Assembly (NCBI RefSeq): GCF_019649055.1
Contig: NW_026570364.1
Coordinates: 1 to 64,000, forward strand
Source: Paramacrobiotus metropolitanus
Lineage: Eukaryota > Tardigrada > Eutardigrada > Parachela > Macrobiotidae
Length of the DNA: 64,000 nucleotides
Reading direction: 5' to 3'
How positions within the stretch are numbered: position 1 is the first letter of the stretch; each line of letters opens with the position of its first letter. Shown here one piece after another: positions 44,126 through 58,347 of this stretch. Under the pieces are notes generated by a model. The model had not been told where the DNA came from and did no database searches. It was given only the letters and a program-made list of their open reading frames with translations. A program made the translations under genes and the position numbers.

Positions 44126-46044
44126 GTACATCAAAACAAGCTGTTTCTGACGACTACGAAGCGCGTTTACTGGACGGTTTGAACAAGACGAGCACAGCCA
44201 TTGCGTACATGGCTTCAGTTATGCACTGGCCAGAAGATATAGATCACGAATCCTTCGGATTCCATGACATCATCGAAAAAACTCGTCTCCCATCAAAACG
44301 CGTCATTCAGCTGAAAGACCACACAAAGCGCAAGTATGTTGCCATTTTTAACTCGATCGCATGCATTCGCCAGATGGCAATAGATCTTTACACTGACACC
44401 GAAAACGTCGTCATCGAAGACGTAAACAAGCAAGCCATCCAATACCAAGTAAGCCCTATGCTCGATCCGCAAAGCATCAGTGCCAAATTTTTAAAAGACG
44501 GATTCCGCTTGACCTTTACTACAACGTTCGAAACCATTGAGTTCCAGACGTTTACCCTACGAGCGGTCAACGACAGTGCGGTATTGGGAAGGCATGTGAC
44601 GCGTGTAACCGACAAGGTCACGAATCTTTCAAAAGACATCATTCTGGAAAACGCCCTTATCTCGGCGGAATTTTCGCCTTTGAACGGTTTATTAGAAGCC
44701 ATAACTGACCGCGCAACCGGAATACGCCGTATAGTGAGAATGGAATTTAAACGCTATGAAACCATGCAGAGTGGTGCGTACATTTCCATGCCGAGTGGAA
44801 TTGCCGATCTCATACCGTATCCACATACTGTGCGGCTCTTCGAGGGAGACATTTATTCCGAAATCCATGTTATACTGCCGGGTGCATTATGCCAGACTGT
44901 CCGCTTGTTTCACAGTGATAAGGATCTCGGTGCATATCTAGACGTGAATATTGTGGATAATCTGAAGGCGCATTATAACTTGGAAGCTGTGATACGGCTC
45001 TCCACGGATCTGCACAATAATCTGACTTTCTTTACGGACTCCAATGGGTTCCAGATGATCAAACGGAGAGCTTCCCAAGATCTCCCCACGCAAGCCAATT
45101 ATTATCCGGCAACTAGTATGGCTTTTATTCAGGATGATAAGAGTCGGTTGACAATACATATGGCGCGAGCGCACGGTGTCGGGAGTCACGATCTCGGCCA
45201 GCTGGAAGTTATGTTTGATCGTATCTTATGTAAGTGAACAAGTAGTTAAGAATCTTGGAAATATTTCGTCTTCTTTTTTTGTGATCCGTATATGTGACAT
45301 CGATACGTAACATGAAATGTTTAAAATAATACGGGAAAATTTAATTGAGAAATCCATTTGCGTACCTGAACAATTTAGCAAGAAGCTTAATTTTCAAAAA
45401 TATACTTTAAGGTTTTGCTTTATAAACTCTTTTCAATATTTTGGTTTTTTGCAGCTCAGGACGATGGTCGCGGCTTGCAGGAAGCGTTAAATGATTATCA
45501 TTCGGTTCACACGCATTTGCGTATTCAGCTAGAGACGAACGGCTACTGTCGTGCTTGTGCGACGTCAGCTGACCCAACAGCTTTGGCGAATCGTGTGAAT
45601 CTCGATTTGAATTATCCACCAACGGTTTTAACAGCCAACGTCCAAGGAAACGAAACCAGTCTTGGATCCAGGCTAACCAAACTGACCGGCTCACTACCGT
45701 GCAGTACTCATCTGGTGCTGCTGAAACCGCTATATGTACAAAGACGTTCATTTGGAGCTATTTTTCATAAGCTGGGAGCCGATTGTGAAAGCGGAGACGG
45801 TGGCGATCCACAAGAATGTGTCAAAGATGATGTCATATATTTGAGCAAATTTCTGCGCTCGAATATACAGAACGCTACCCGAAGCACGCTTAACTTTGTT
45901 AACCATATCGGGAATACTGGCACAACTGCCGTTGTGGAACTAGAGCGAAAGAAACTAACGGCGGTTAAGTTTTTGCTTGCACCAGGAAAATTTTCGTTTT
46001 TTGCAGATTACGAGTATGTTAATAAGAATTTGTACAAAGGATAA
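44126..46044 (+). pseudogene. Alpha-mannosidase II paralogue C, only the last two exons
   Basis: Exon 6 (44126-45229) and exon 7 (45455-46044) are open, with splice phase identical to genes A and B. They encode the middle and C-terminal beta domains, ending in a divergent tail (ADYEYVNKNLYKG). Exons 1-5, which hold the anchor and the whole zinc-binding catalytic site, are absent. The upstream 140 bases are AT-rich spacer of the inverted duplication. Unless the 5' half lies elsewhere, it cannot make an active enzyme. It converges on the guanylyl cyclase gene, with 222 bases between stops. Confidence 0.8.
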
Positions 46045-46531
46045 ATATTCAGAAATTAGAATGACATTTCTAACTCCGCTACAAAAGTGCGTTGAACAAC
46101 AATTCTGAGACGCCATGCAATCGCCTTTACCGGCACTTACATAATTAAATTTATCTTTTAGAGTACCTTTCGTAAACAGCGTAATAATTATACATTTCTC
46201 AGACGCTATTTTACACCACATTATATTTCTTTGTCACCATATCGAGCACTATTTCGATAAGTTGTATCAAAGAACCATCTTGGCCTTGGATAACAGCCAG
46301 TGAGTGACCATTGTTCCCTTTCCCTGTTCGACAAGTTGAGCAGTTTCAAATGCAATATTTTTATCAGTGATTATCAGTTTTAACATGACAGAAAACTTAC
46401 CTTTATGGAGACGCTTCCACGTTCAATCATCAGAAATCCACCAAGACCGTCCAGTAAATCCCGTGTGTCACTTGTTATCTGAATCTTCATGGCTGAATAT
46501 GAATGTTTTATTTTACTTTCGCAAAAATATT
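44992..46531 (-). repeat. Inverted duplication, right arm
   Basis: This arm holds the complete versions: the 3' part of mannosidase C exon 6, exon 7, the intergenic gap, and cyclase exons 20 and 19 in their native context. It is therefore the likely source. The left arm (42567-43982) is the derived, deletion-bearing copy. About 1.0 kb of single-copy spacer separates the arms. Confidence 0.9.
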
Positions 46532-49500
46532 AACTACCGATGTGATAAAGCACTTACGTTCTCCAGTGGATTCCATTCTGGATGCAACATTTACCGTGTC
46601 ACCAAAACTACGGACATAAGCCGTGGTGACCTTTAACTGCTAAAGCAAAATGTTGACTTTTTTTTGCTTTCTGGACTTACAGACAATAACGTGGCATTTT
46701 TAAACCAACGATGCCGGCAACGCAAGGTCCTGTAGTTAACGACCGCTTCTTAATTTTCAGATTCTGCATGACGGTCGTTAACACCTTAAAGATATTTTAC
46801 CCGAATTAACGCCGGCTCGGATTTCGATACGCGTCTGCGGTGAATGCGGCACAACAAATGTTGAAATGCGCATCAATAAATCGAGGCTCATTTCGGCTAT
46901 TTCCGATGCATGACGATTGCCATTTCTTATTGGCAGTCCAGATGAGACCTGCAAATACAGTATGATAACAATTAACGCTTGTCGGTAAAATAAATCCAAC
47001 AACATCATTGTTCTACCATATAGGCGTCGCCGATCGTTTCCACTTTGTACACATCAAATTTCTCCAGAACACCGTCCACAAAAATGTACAAACTGTTTAA
47101 GAGCATCACAACATCCATGGGCGTACCACTGGCGGCTATCGTGGTAAATCCGACGATGTCACTGAAGAAGATCGTTACGCACTCGAACGCTTCGGGATCC
47201 ACGTGAGCGCCTTTCGTCAGTTGGGTTGCTATGAACCTACATCATTATTTCCAGTTTGTTAGAATAATGTGAAAGCAGATTAAGGTAGTTGGTACTGACT
47301 TTGGAAGTAACTGGCTGAGTAAAGCCTCCGAGCGATTCTTCTCATCCAAAAACTGCTGCGTTTGATCGGCGACCTTTTGCTCGAGATCATCGGCATACTG
47401 CTCCATACGCTTTAGAAGCACATCCACAATGTTGTCACCAACATTGCCGACAATCTTTCGCAAGTTGTCCTGGATTTTAGCAAACACCGGTCGCATAACC
47501 GGCGTTTCATCCCAGCAGCGTTCCATTAGTTCGTACAACTCATTGGAGCATGCAGAGCGGGGAACACGCGGACGAACTGGAGGAATATTATTCGCGATGA
47601 TCTAATAAATAAAAATATTTATTCGCGGAAAGGAAAATCTTAGTCAGATTATATAGTACTTCTTGCAATATTTCAGCATCCGATAGTTCCAGTGGGTCGT
47701 TTGGTGTATGATATGGTGGGCTGCGCAAAATGATTTGCTGCAGGATTATTGCAAAGCTGTACACGTCTCCCTTCTGCAAAACACCGGGTTTTAAAACAGT
47801 ATTCCAATCTAATGGCATCTAAAAATACCTGGGTTCCTCGCATCGGCATGGCATGACGCAACAGTTCTGGAGCTCTCCAGAGAAAAGTCTGCAATGAACG
47901 CATGTTGTCGATACCGGGACGCGGAGGAACGAAATCGGATGGATGACGGAAATACGAAATGCCGTAATCGGTGATTTTCAGGGTGAAACGCGAATCGATC
48001 AAGCAAGTCAGAGCCGACAGGAATCCGTGGGAGACGAATGGTGTTGTGTGTAAGTACGCCATTCCCTACGATTATTTAAAAGTAAAACGAACAAGTTGTT
48101 GCGTCAACACTTGCAGCACTGTCGGTAGTGTTCGCCTTACGGAGACCAAATCCCGGATCATGGAGTTTTTGAAGAACCAGTCCAACTTGATTAGCTCGTT
48201 CTCTAACACGTCGGCCAGCGTTCCTTTACGACAGGTCTCGCCGGAAACAAAATGGCAGATACCATCGTTACGAACAACGATGCCGACGAAATGATGCAGA
48301 TTGGTATGATCCATTGTTTTCATCTATATAAAAAGGTCATTCAAGTATACCAGTCTTCACACTTTCAGTCACCTGAGTACGCTTTGTTGCAGATTACAAT
48401 CTCAAATAATAGATAGGTCACTTCGTTGACTTTTATGCATACAAATTCATTGCATATTAACTACTCTGTAGTCTGTATGCGCTGCAGTTTGCCTATACTC
48501 TGTACGCACAATATTGAGCTCTTCGATTAAATCCGGTTTCGGATACTTTGCAACGTCGGAGACATCTTTCAAAGACAACAGCTTTCCACCCACATTCGCC
48601 ATCATGCTCACGAAGGAATATGGCGATTGTTTGCTGGTTTGAGAGATTGTAAGTGCCGATTTGGCAGCCTGAAAAAGTGATTTATGAACAAGTTTTGGCA
48701 TTTATTCAGCATGCCCTTACTTGCACTTTTGATCCGCTGACGGCGCCACCTGTTACGTAAGTAACTTCGTCTTCGGGAATGCGCCACCATAGCGGATCAT
48801 ACTGGGATCGTAGATGCCTGAAGTTAACGAGATCTTACGTCTGAAGCACTCTATTCGGCCGATGAGAATTTCGGGTGAAAAAACACGGACATACCGTAAT
48901 TTTACGTAGAGGACCAAACTTCCAATGAAAATTGTCAGTACAAGAAGTATGGGCACAACTACCGCCACAGTCAGACTGCCGGTTGACATCCGTTCAACAC
49001 ACTTATCACCTCGAAATCCACACACAGGTTCATCGGGTGGAAGACGTCCGTCGGCACTGGGCCACACCACAGTTTGGATGATAGCGAATTTGTCGCTTCG
49101 GTTGTCGTTTCTGTGTTCGTTGTACTGCATGCAGCTCTACATTTTGAATTTAAAATAAACGTTCAAAAGTGTGTGTTAAACGGGTAAAAGTTACCTCGAA
49201 TAGGTTGGTTTTGCATTAAAATACTGAATATCAAAGATCCCATCTCGTTCCCCATCCGGTCCAATCCAGAACGGCTCGCCAAATACTTGAAATTCCTTTT
49301 CCAGTAGGAATGTGCTGAGGAAGCGCCCATCTCGGTAATTCTGTCCTGTTTCCTTCAATTGCTTTATTGCCGTCGCGTACATCCGAATGGTCTCGTAGAG
49401 TGATTTTACCACCGGGTCAATCTGTCAAAATTCTTCATCTATCTGTCTGTTCACAATCCCAATACAACGGTCACAAACTGCCTTTCCCCCACTGTCCCAC

Positions 49501-51301
49501 ACATACGCAATTAAGCGGGGGTTATAGAAGTGTGCTCTTACCGATTCCAAAGGATCGTAAAGGTAATTGTATCTATCACGTGCGATTGTTTTGATCTGTC
49601 GTTCAAAGTTGTATGTAATGGTTGTGTCAATGTCCATTTGGAGTTCGACTTTAAGTAAGCTCCGGTATGCTTGCTGCACTATCTGTATTACAAACATCAC
49701 CATTTCCAAATTATTAAGAGCAGCGGTATTAAGGAATCGAGGTGCAATCAGACTTACCGAATCATATTGATCGTGCACAATCGGTGTGATTGTTCCCCAG
49801 TATGGTAGATCGTACAACTGTACGGCCAAAAACACCTGCAAAAATATTAGCTAGTAATTCTGGTGTTCCATAATTTCCATTAGCATAAGATGCTATTTCT
49901 GGTGAGAGAGACAAGTATGAGGTTTGCACTTACGTGCTCTCCTTTGGTATAGCCCATTTTGCTGGCCGCGATCTTTAAATAAAGTCAATATTAGGGTTTT
50001 CCCGTTTGAAAACCGGCCAACACACGAAAACGTAACAAAATGATATTTTTAGTAGTACACGTATGAAATCATCGGTTATCTGAATCACTTTACGTTAGAA
50101 AATAAAAATACTGTGGATAAGTTACCATGATGTCACGGATTCCAGTAGCATGCACCATGAGGAATATAACTGCAATTGCAAAGCAAGCTTATTGCAGGAA
50201 AAGAAATTGCGAAATGGTACATATGTAATCCTATATGTGCTGCTTCTTTGGAACGCGTGGGAAGCTGGAATGGGATTACAAGGGCAACGAACTTATAGGT
50301 GGATTCTGGCAACACATCCTTCAAGGTTCCAGAAAACATGTTTCATAGAAATCCCCGACATTATATGATGCGGGATTGCCGCCGATTATCATGCACAAGA
50401 GCTACTACTCAGTAGGTGTATAATTATCTGAATACGACGCTCTCCCGAGTGTCACAACGTACAAATTATAGCCACATCATAGCTATGTGGCGTTTAGTGA
50501 CTATGTATTACATAGCCACTAAATGCCAAAAATCTGCAACAGCTTGCAGCTTACCGCGTGATCTTGCGTTCGCTGCTCTCAAAGTCGGAAGGTAATCATC
50601 GGGCGTCATATTTTTACTGCGCACATAATTTACAATGGTATTTTGATAAATTATTCTGCGTCGGGATTCCAGCAAAGTCATAATCGGACCGACCATGCTG
50701 CTAAAGAATGAATACGAGTCGTCCTGCAGAATGGTTAAATGCCGGTAATTAAACTCATCGAGGAAGTATAACAGGAAATCTGTCAGATCGCTGAAACCGA
50801 ATGCCGGACGCGTTAATAATGGATAATCGGAATAATCGGCATCCACTTGGATGGCCCAGACGCCGGCCGCTGGTGCACCGAAGATGGGCACATTTAAAGT
50901 GTCGGCAAAACCATACAGTGCGGCCGCGGTAAATGCACAACCTACAGAAAACTGAATCTGCACTCATGTTCTTTATCATGCAAAATATACGTACTGGGTC
51001 CGAGGAATGCGTCGCATCTGGTTCCCTGTTTAAGGAGATCGTACATGGTCGACACGAGGGTATACATGGTGCGACCACACGATGGACCGGTTGACACATG
51101 GACAATACGAAACTGAATGTCCCTGGGTAATATGTAAGCGTTAGCGTTCTGGACACCAAGATACACCGCAGCAGCAGAGCGGTTCATCGTGGAAAAATAC
51201 GAGTCGTCTTCCCATACAAAACACAGCGTAAGGTTCTCGCATTTAAGCTTCTTTGCAATAACCACCATGATCAAGATCACGAAGAGTAATCTCAACGACA
51301 T
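46267..51301 (-). CDS. Receptor-type guanylyl cyclase, gene 1
   Basis: Twenty exons from ATG 51301 to TGA 46267, all with GT-AG borders and matching phase, give 1056 residues. They comprise a signal peptide, an ANF-receptor-type ligand domain ([20 protein letters not shown], then [20 protein letters not shown]), and a membrane span in exon 8 (near 48.93 kb). Next come a kinase-homology domain ([16 protein letters not shown], degenerate catalytic loop), a dimerisation coiled coil (ends [11 protein letters not shown]) and a cyclase domain. Metal Asp residues are in [10 protein letters not shown] and IGDAYMV. Glu in KVETIGD and Cys in PRYCL predict GTP over ATP. It makes cGMP on peptide binding. 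Exon 20 encodes the KG...THWLL end. Eleven exons have exactly the same length in gene 2. Confidence 0.9.
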
Positions 51302-52515
51302 TCTTTGTACGGCGACAAGAAAGCGTAGCAGGACGGTAACATGACATTTAGACCGACGCAGCGCACTGAACAACAACTTGTTTTCGAAAAACGCACCGTG
51401 CTCATATATGCTGCCATCAAATAATCGAAACCAGTGCTTCACTCGCCCGCATTATGCCGGCATGTTCCCACTTCCCACAATAATTCTGGCTTCCAGTGCG
51501 TCATAAAATTCGCGATTTCGGGTAAATTGTTGTACACTGAAAAATCGACTTCCTTTGACGATAAGAATGAACAGTGAGCCTTATTGTCATTTACAACAGA
51601 GCATTGATGCGTAATTTGTAGGATGCCAGAGCACGCAGCTTTTTGGAAGGAAGCGTACATTGTTAAAGTGTCAGCGAGCTCCACTCAAATTATACCAGTA
51701 AATTTAGCTGCACATCCGATTGCTGAGGAGCGGCTTGCTGTATTAAACTGTTGCTCCTTTCGCCAGATACAGATGCTAGTGCAAATGCATCCACATGATC
51801 TTCTGATCTGCGTGGGCATTGTGCACATGCAGTACCCGACCTTGAACAACTGCCCGTCAGCAAATTTAATAGTGGTTATTTGTTTTCCACAGGCATAAAG
51901 CAGTTCATGCAATGTTCAACCTTAAGAGCGCAGTTATTGTACACTATATAAAGCGATAAATTTTCTGGACATAAAATACAGTTCGACGCAGCATTACTGC
52001 AAGTTAAACGGGTGGGCTTATGTTAAACGGGTGGGCTGCCATTGGCAGTGAAACGCTTGGCCAGTGCCATCATCTTCTCACTCTAATCCAGAAAGCTGAG
52101 CCATGTAACATCCCGATTGCACGTGCCAGGTACCGTGCTACAAATACTTAACGTCCAGCATTTGTATAAATATAACAACAAACGAAGGTAACGCTTTACT
52201 CGTACATGATACACAAACTGCTTGAAAATGAGAAAACTGACAGATTAGTATATCTATCCACAAAACCACGTTTCGTTTTGCATTGACAAAAACAGGCGCT
52301 TTCATTTGCATTTTGAGTGATTCATGACGTGGTATGACTAAACATTAACAACATGAAAAGTTGTGAAAGGCTGGTGCTGTTTTATTATAATCTGGAAGCC
52401 GAAACAAATAATGGGAAAGTGCTTTGTATTTCCACAGTTTACTTATGCGCGACTAATGGTAAATAAGAAAACAGCAAAGCAATATGACATTAAAGGTGCA
52501 GTGAAATTGGTTCGG
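51302..52515. other. Intergenic between the two guanylyl cyclase genes
   Basis: Contains the upstream region of gene 1. A 13-base direct repeat, AAACGGGTGGGCT, occurs twice near 52006-52040. Overlapping short open frames on both strands near 51.4-51.9 kb have no recognisable character. Confidence 0.45.
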
Positions 52516-55500
52516 TCAGGATTTTGATTTCGTCGTCGATATCAGCCAAAAGGTAAGCATTTGCCCTTTCCCCTATTGCAAAATATGTTTGTTATTAGAA
52601 TTTTAACTACGCAACAATGTTTTCATAGCCATACATACCTTTATGGAAACGCTCCCTCGTTCGACCATTAAAAATCCGCCAAGGCTCTCCAACAGGCTGC
52701 GGGTTTCGTTGGTGATCTGGATTTTCATTGCTATAGCACATCCAACACAAGTGACAGTAGTAAATAACGTTTGTTAAATAAAAAAAAGTATTTTGCTCAC
52801 GTTCTCCAGTGGATTCCATTCGTGAAGCAACATTTACGGTATCTCCAAATCTGCGATACAATAACGATGAACCGTATTTAAAAACAGCTGTCTCGCTTAA
52901 ATGATATGAAAACAAACTCAGTTGCAGAATGCATGACTTTCTTACAAACAATAACGCGGCATTTTCAATCCGACAATTCCGGCCACGCAGGGTCCTACAT
53001 AATTATGAGCAAAATGTCAGGTCAAACTGAAGCATTTTTAAGGCAAAATTTTTTCTGCATACATAACATTCCTCTACTACATTTTCTACCAGTGATTTTC
53101 ATTACCGGAATTTATACCGGCTCGAATTTGAATACACGTTTTAGGCGAGTGCGGTACAACGAATGTAGAAATTTGTGTTAACAGTTCCAGACTCATTTCA
53201 GCAATCTCTGATACATGCCGATTTCCATTTCTAACCGGTAATCCAGACGACACCTTGAAATTATGGAATTTCGTTAACTATTTATGATGTATGTCTTGGA
53301 CTACCTATTTCGTGAAGACAGTGCTACGACAAAGTACCATATAAGCATCGCCAATTGTTTCCACTTTATAGACATCAAACTTCTCAAGCGTCCCATCAAA
53401 GAATGTGTATAAACTATTTAATAATCGCACAACATCCATCGGTGTGCCATGCGCCGCAATGGTCGTAAATCCAACAATGTCGCTAAAAAAGATCGTCACG
53501 CACTCAAACGCTTCGGGATCGACTTGAGCACCTTTGGTCAGCTGTGCAGCTATGAACCTGTAAAATGTCTGGTTTGGTCTCTAGATCTACATCAGAAAAT
53601 ACGTTGGGTAAACTCTAACTTTGGCAGTAATTGGCTAAGTAGAGCTTCCGAACGGTTCTTCTCATCCAGAAACTGTTGTGTCTGCTCGGAGACCTTCTGT
53701 TCGAGGTCTTCGGCATACTGCTCCATGCGTTTAAGCAACACGTCCACGATATTGTCGCCCACGTTCCCGATGACCTTACGTAAACTCTCCTTAATTTTAG
53801 CGAAGACGGGACGAATGATGGGTGTCTCGTCCCAGCAACGCTCCATCAGCTCGTACAGCTCTTGGGAGCAAGCGGGACGCGGTACGCGAGGTCGAACTGG
53901 AGGTATGTTGTTCGCTATTACCTTACGAAAAAATCTAGTTTCCAAAAAATCTTAGGATTGTCGCAGTACATTAGCTTACTTCTTGTAGGATCTCGGCGTC
54001 GGATAGTTCAAGTGGATCGTTCGGTAAATGATAGGGCGGCGTGCGCAAAATAATTTGTTGCAAGATTATGGCAAAACTGTAAACATCGCCCTTCTGCAAA
54101 ATAAATTTCATAATATCGTCGCCAGTGAAAAAATGACGAACCATTATTCTATCAAATTATACAACATTCTTGGACAATTGGCATAATACAGACGTAAAGG
54201 ATCCGACTATACCGACTATATCCACTTAACTACGATTTAACTTCAGGCAGTAAGGCAACCGGTTCTTGGAGATTCAAAAGCTAACTAACTACGCACGTGC
54301 ATTACCTATTGCATATTAAAATGTTTTACATTTGATGTCAACTCCGTACCTGTGTTCCACGTATCGGCATGGCATGACGAAGGAGCTCGGGCGCTCTCCA
54401 GAGATACATTTGCACTGATCCAGTGTTATCGATTCCGGGGCGTGGTGCGGCATAATCTCTAGGACGACGAAAGTACGATATGCCATAATCAGAAACTTTC
54501 AGTGTAAAACGCGAATCAATTAAACAGGTCGGAGCCGAAAGAAATCCGTGGGACATTATCGGCGTCGTATGTAGATAGGCCATTCCCTGGAAATTAATGG
54601 TGGAAATCGAAACACACTTGGCTGACAGCATACTACCGGTACAAACGATTAGGTAAACCAACTCTTGAGAGATTCTTACCGATACCAGATCGCGGATCAT
54701 GGAGTTCTTAAAGAACCAGTCCAGTTTGATTAATTCATTCTCCAGTACACTGGCTAATGTGCCTTTACGGCACAATTCACCGGCCATGTAATGACAGATG
54801 CCATCGTTGCGGACGATGATTCCAATGAAATGGTGGAGATTGGTGTGATCGACTGTCTTAATCTAGCATGGCAAATTAAGGCGACCTTTTACCACTTTTC
54901 CCATGGAGCACTTTTTACAGTATCTGCATTCTGTACCAGATTAAGCTCCTCGATTAGTTCTGATTTGGGAAATTTAGGAACTTCTGAAACATCCTTCAAG
55001 GTCATCGGTTTACCATCCAGTGTGCCGACTAATCCACGGACGATAGGAACAGTGGTTCCTTGTTTGCTTATTTGGGAAATATTGTGGGTGGAGTGGTCCG
55101 CCTACTCAAAAGCTGTGAATTATAATGATACTGCACAAAGAGAACGGTGAAAATCGTAATTATACAAAATTGCTTCTTTATATAATTAACCTGCACTTTG
55201 GCATCACTAGTTGCATTCATGGAAAAAATAACGTCGTCTTCGGATATTTTCCACCATAGCGGATCATATTGGTCTTTTAGATGTCTGAAGAAACTACAGT
55301 ACTGAGTAATGTTATGATGGTTTTTGCGCAAAGGTCATTTACCGCAATCGAAAGTACGATATCCCACTGCCGATAGCGATGGCGACAAGTAGAATGACAG
55401 GAACAGCAATGGACACTGCCAGCACTCCGGTAGATATTCGATTAACACACTTATCACCGCGGTATCCACAGACCGGTTCATCCGGTGGAAGTTGGCCGTC

Positions 55501-58347
55501 CGAGCTGGGCCACTGAATACTGTTGATCGCGGCGAACTCAGCACTATTCGGGTCGTTGTTTTTGTGTTGGATGTATTGTAGAAAATCCTGTCAAAATGTT
55601 AAGATTGTGTTTCTGGATTTTCCGAAACAAACGCGATGCCACAAGGTCCCTTATCGATGGCTATGAAAGGCTTGTGTGATTATTACTTTTGATTTGCTAG
55701 ACATCACCAAAATCAGCCCATTCAGTAATTCTCCTGAAACAACGATTAACCAATCAGATTCTACAGGGGTGCTACGCCAAGTTCGGGCAGTTACAAAAAT
55801 TCCTCTGCTTCTATCAATTAAGTCTAATATTTTTAATTTATTCTTGCAAGATAGTTCTTATCCTGGATCACCTTAGATAATTTTGTTTCTCACCAATCAG
55901 ATTCTCTGGTAATTTTAGGTAATACTCGCAGTACAGTGCAGTATCAGATCGACAATAGCAAACCCTGCTTGGCTGTGTAAATAAATCGAGCACGTTCTGT
56001 AAACTATTGATGTAACTGAAAAAATCCAGAATACCTCGAACGTGTTAGACTGTAAGTTATAATACTGGATGTTCATATTGCAGTCCCGTTCTCCATCTGA
56101 TCCAATCCACACACGGCTTCCTCGAAAAACTTCGAAGGACGAATTGATAAAGCGGTTTGTCACTATACCGCCGTCTTTGTAGTCTTGGTGATCGGCCGAT
56201 AAATCCTGGATCACCGTAGCGTACATCATTACGGTTTCATACAATGACGTCACGACCGGGTCAATCTGTGAAAAAGTTAGAGTATCAGTTTCTGCTAACA
56301 ATGAATTGTGCCGTCAACCGCATGTCAGAATCCGATAGGCACTTGCACGATAATATTATATTATGTAAATTGTATTCGACACCATGAAGTAACCGATTCC
56401 TGCTTTATAGTAATTCTTCCCCGCGCTAGGGGTCAAACATCGATTGCACTACATTCAGCTACCATTTACCGTTTCTACGGGGTCGTAATGATAATTAAAC
56501 TTGTCTCGAGCAGTAATTTTGACTTGTCGCTGGAAATTATCCATATCTATAGTACCCGTAGTTGCAATCTGAAGCTGAATCCTCAGGAGGCTTTGGTAGG
56601 CGTGTTGAGCTATCTAGGAAAAACGTAGCATCGTTAGTAAAATAAGTACACACAGTTGCTGAAAAACTTGTGTTTAATATTAATCAAAAGCTCGCTTAAT
56701 TACCAGGTCGTTTTCGTCGTGGGCGATTGGTGAAATTGTGCCCCAGTATGAAAGGTCATATAACTCAAGCGCCAGATAAACCTTGAAACGATTATTTAAT
56801 TAGTTGTAAATACTCATCATTTTGCGGCGGTACGGTAACTACTAATCGTCTCAACTTACGTAATCACCTTGAGTGTATCCCAGGTTGCTCGCAGCAATCT
56901 GAAAGAAATCGACTACATCAGTATAAATTATAATCAGTAGAGCTGAGTTAAAATACGTATATGAATCTACTAAAAAAACTGCATTATTTCTACAACTGCA
57001 CCTGTTATAAAAGGTTTCAGTATATCTATATCTTTCATAAATGTGCATTGGATTGTGCTTTTCATGTAATTACCATGATATCCCGAATTCCATGGGCGTG
57101 TACCATTAGGAATATGACTACAATGCCAACACAAATGGTATTTAACTCACGATTGCTTGTTAATCAAAATTATACAGCTATAGGAATATAAGAGGGTGAA
57201 AGAGGAACATCCGGGAATGCTATTACGCTGCTATAATAATCTAATTATGGCAGAATGTTTCGACAAATAATACACAACAATGCCGTACCGCGAGATCTCG
57301 CACTGGCGGCTCTTAAAAGAGGCCCATAATCGTCTGCTGTCATGTTGTTGCTCCGTACATATGCTACGATCGTATTTTGAAAAATCACGTTGCGTCGTGC
57401 TTGCAGAAGGGTCATGATAGGACTGACTATACTGCTAAAGAATGAGTAGGAATCATCCTGAATTATGGTTATATGACGGTAGTTATACTGATCTAGAAAG
57501 TGAATCAGGAAATCGGTCAAGTCGCTGAACCCAAAGGTTGGACGGGTCAGCAGCTGATAGTCCGAGTAGTCGGCATCCACCTGTATAGCCCAGACGCCGG
57601 CGGCCGGCGCACCAAAAATAGGGATGTTCAGCGCTTGCGCGAACCCGTACAATCCGGCAGCGGTAAAAGAGCAGCCTATAAAAAGTAAAAATTTGACGTG
57701 GCTGTTATTATTTATCGAAAGAAATGGCACTCCTTTACACCTTTATTTTCCAGAATGAGAATGCATCGCTTAAAAAACTACACTTCAACAGTTCAGCTAG
57801 AAAACGGGTCCCAGTTAATACGAGACAAAACAGTACGAAATACCCAAAAGATTCATCATGTTACCACGCATAAATCACTATTTTTAAGAAATGCTAGTTT
57901 TTCTATTACTGTTTTATTTAGCTATGCAGTCTATGTTTTTTGCACAATATTTTGAACCTTATTGACACCCGATATTGCGCAATTTGAACCATGATTAATT
58001 AACATAAGTGCGCTTTAAAAAACCTTAAATCTTCACTTACTTGGGCCAAGGAAAGCGTCACATGTGGTGCCTCGATTAAATAAATCATAGATTTCCGATA
58101 TAACCGAGTATAGTGTGCGACCACAAGATAGACCAGCAGATTGGTAAACAATGCGAAACTGGACATCCGGCGGTAAGATGAAAGTATTGGCATTTTCCAC
58201 ACCAAAATATACCGCTGCCGCTGCGCGTTGCATTGTAGAGAAATATGAATCGTCTTCCCACACAAAACATATTGTCAAGTTCTCACATTTAATCTTGTTA
58301 GCTATCAGAAGCGTGTAAACAAACAGTGAAATTAAAACAGAAGGCAT
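52516..58347 (-). CDS. Receptor-type guanylyl cyclase, gene 2
   Basis: Twenty exons from ATG 58347 to TGA 52516 give 1061 residues, with the same intron positions and phases as gene 1. Domains in order are signal peptide, ANF-receptor domain ([20 protein letters not shown]), membrane span in exon 8 (55343-55587, [16 protein letters not shown]), kinase-homology domain ([16 protein letters not shown]), coiled coil, and cyclase domain with [21 protein letters not shown] and PRYC-LFGDTVN across a splice. All residues needed for guanylyl specificity and metal binding are present. The two genes are head-to-tail tandem duplicates. Sequence divergence is greatest in exons 6-10 (membrane-proximal), suggesting different ligands or regulation. 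No lesions seen. Confidence 0.9.

Noticed and set aside
42567-46531. Inverted duplication as a pure assembly mirror artefact
   Set aside because: The left arm has its own deletions and substitutions, so at least two distinct sequences exist. The junction itself still needs read support.
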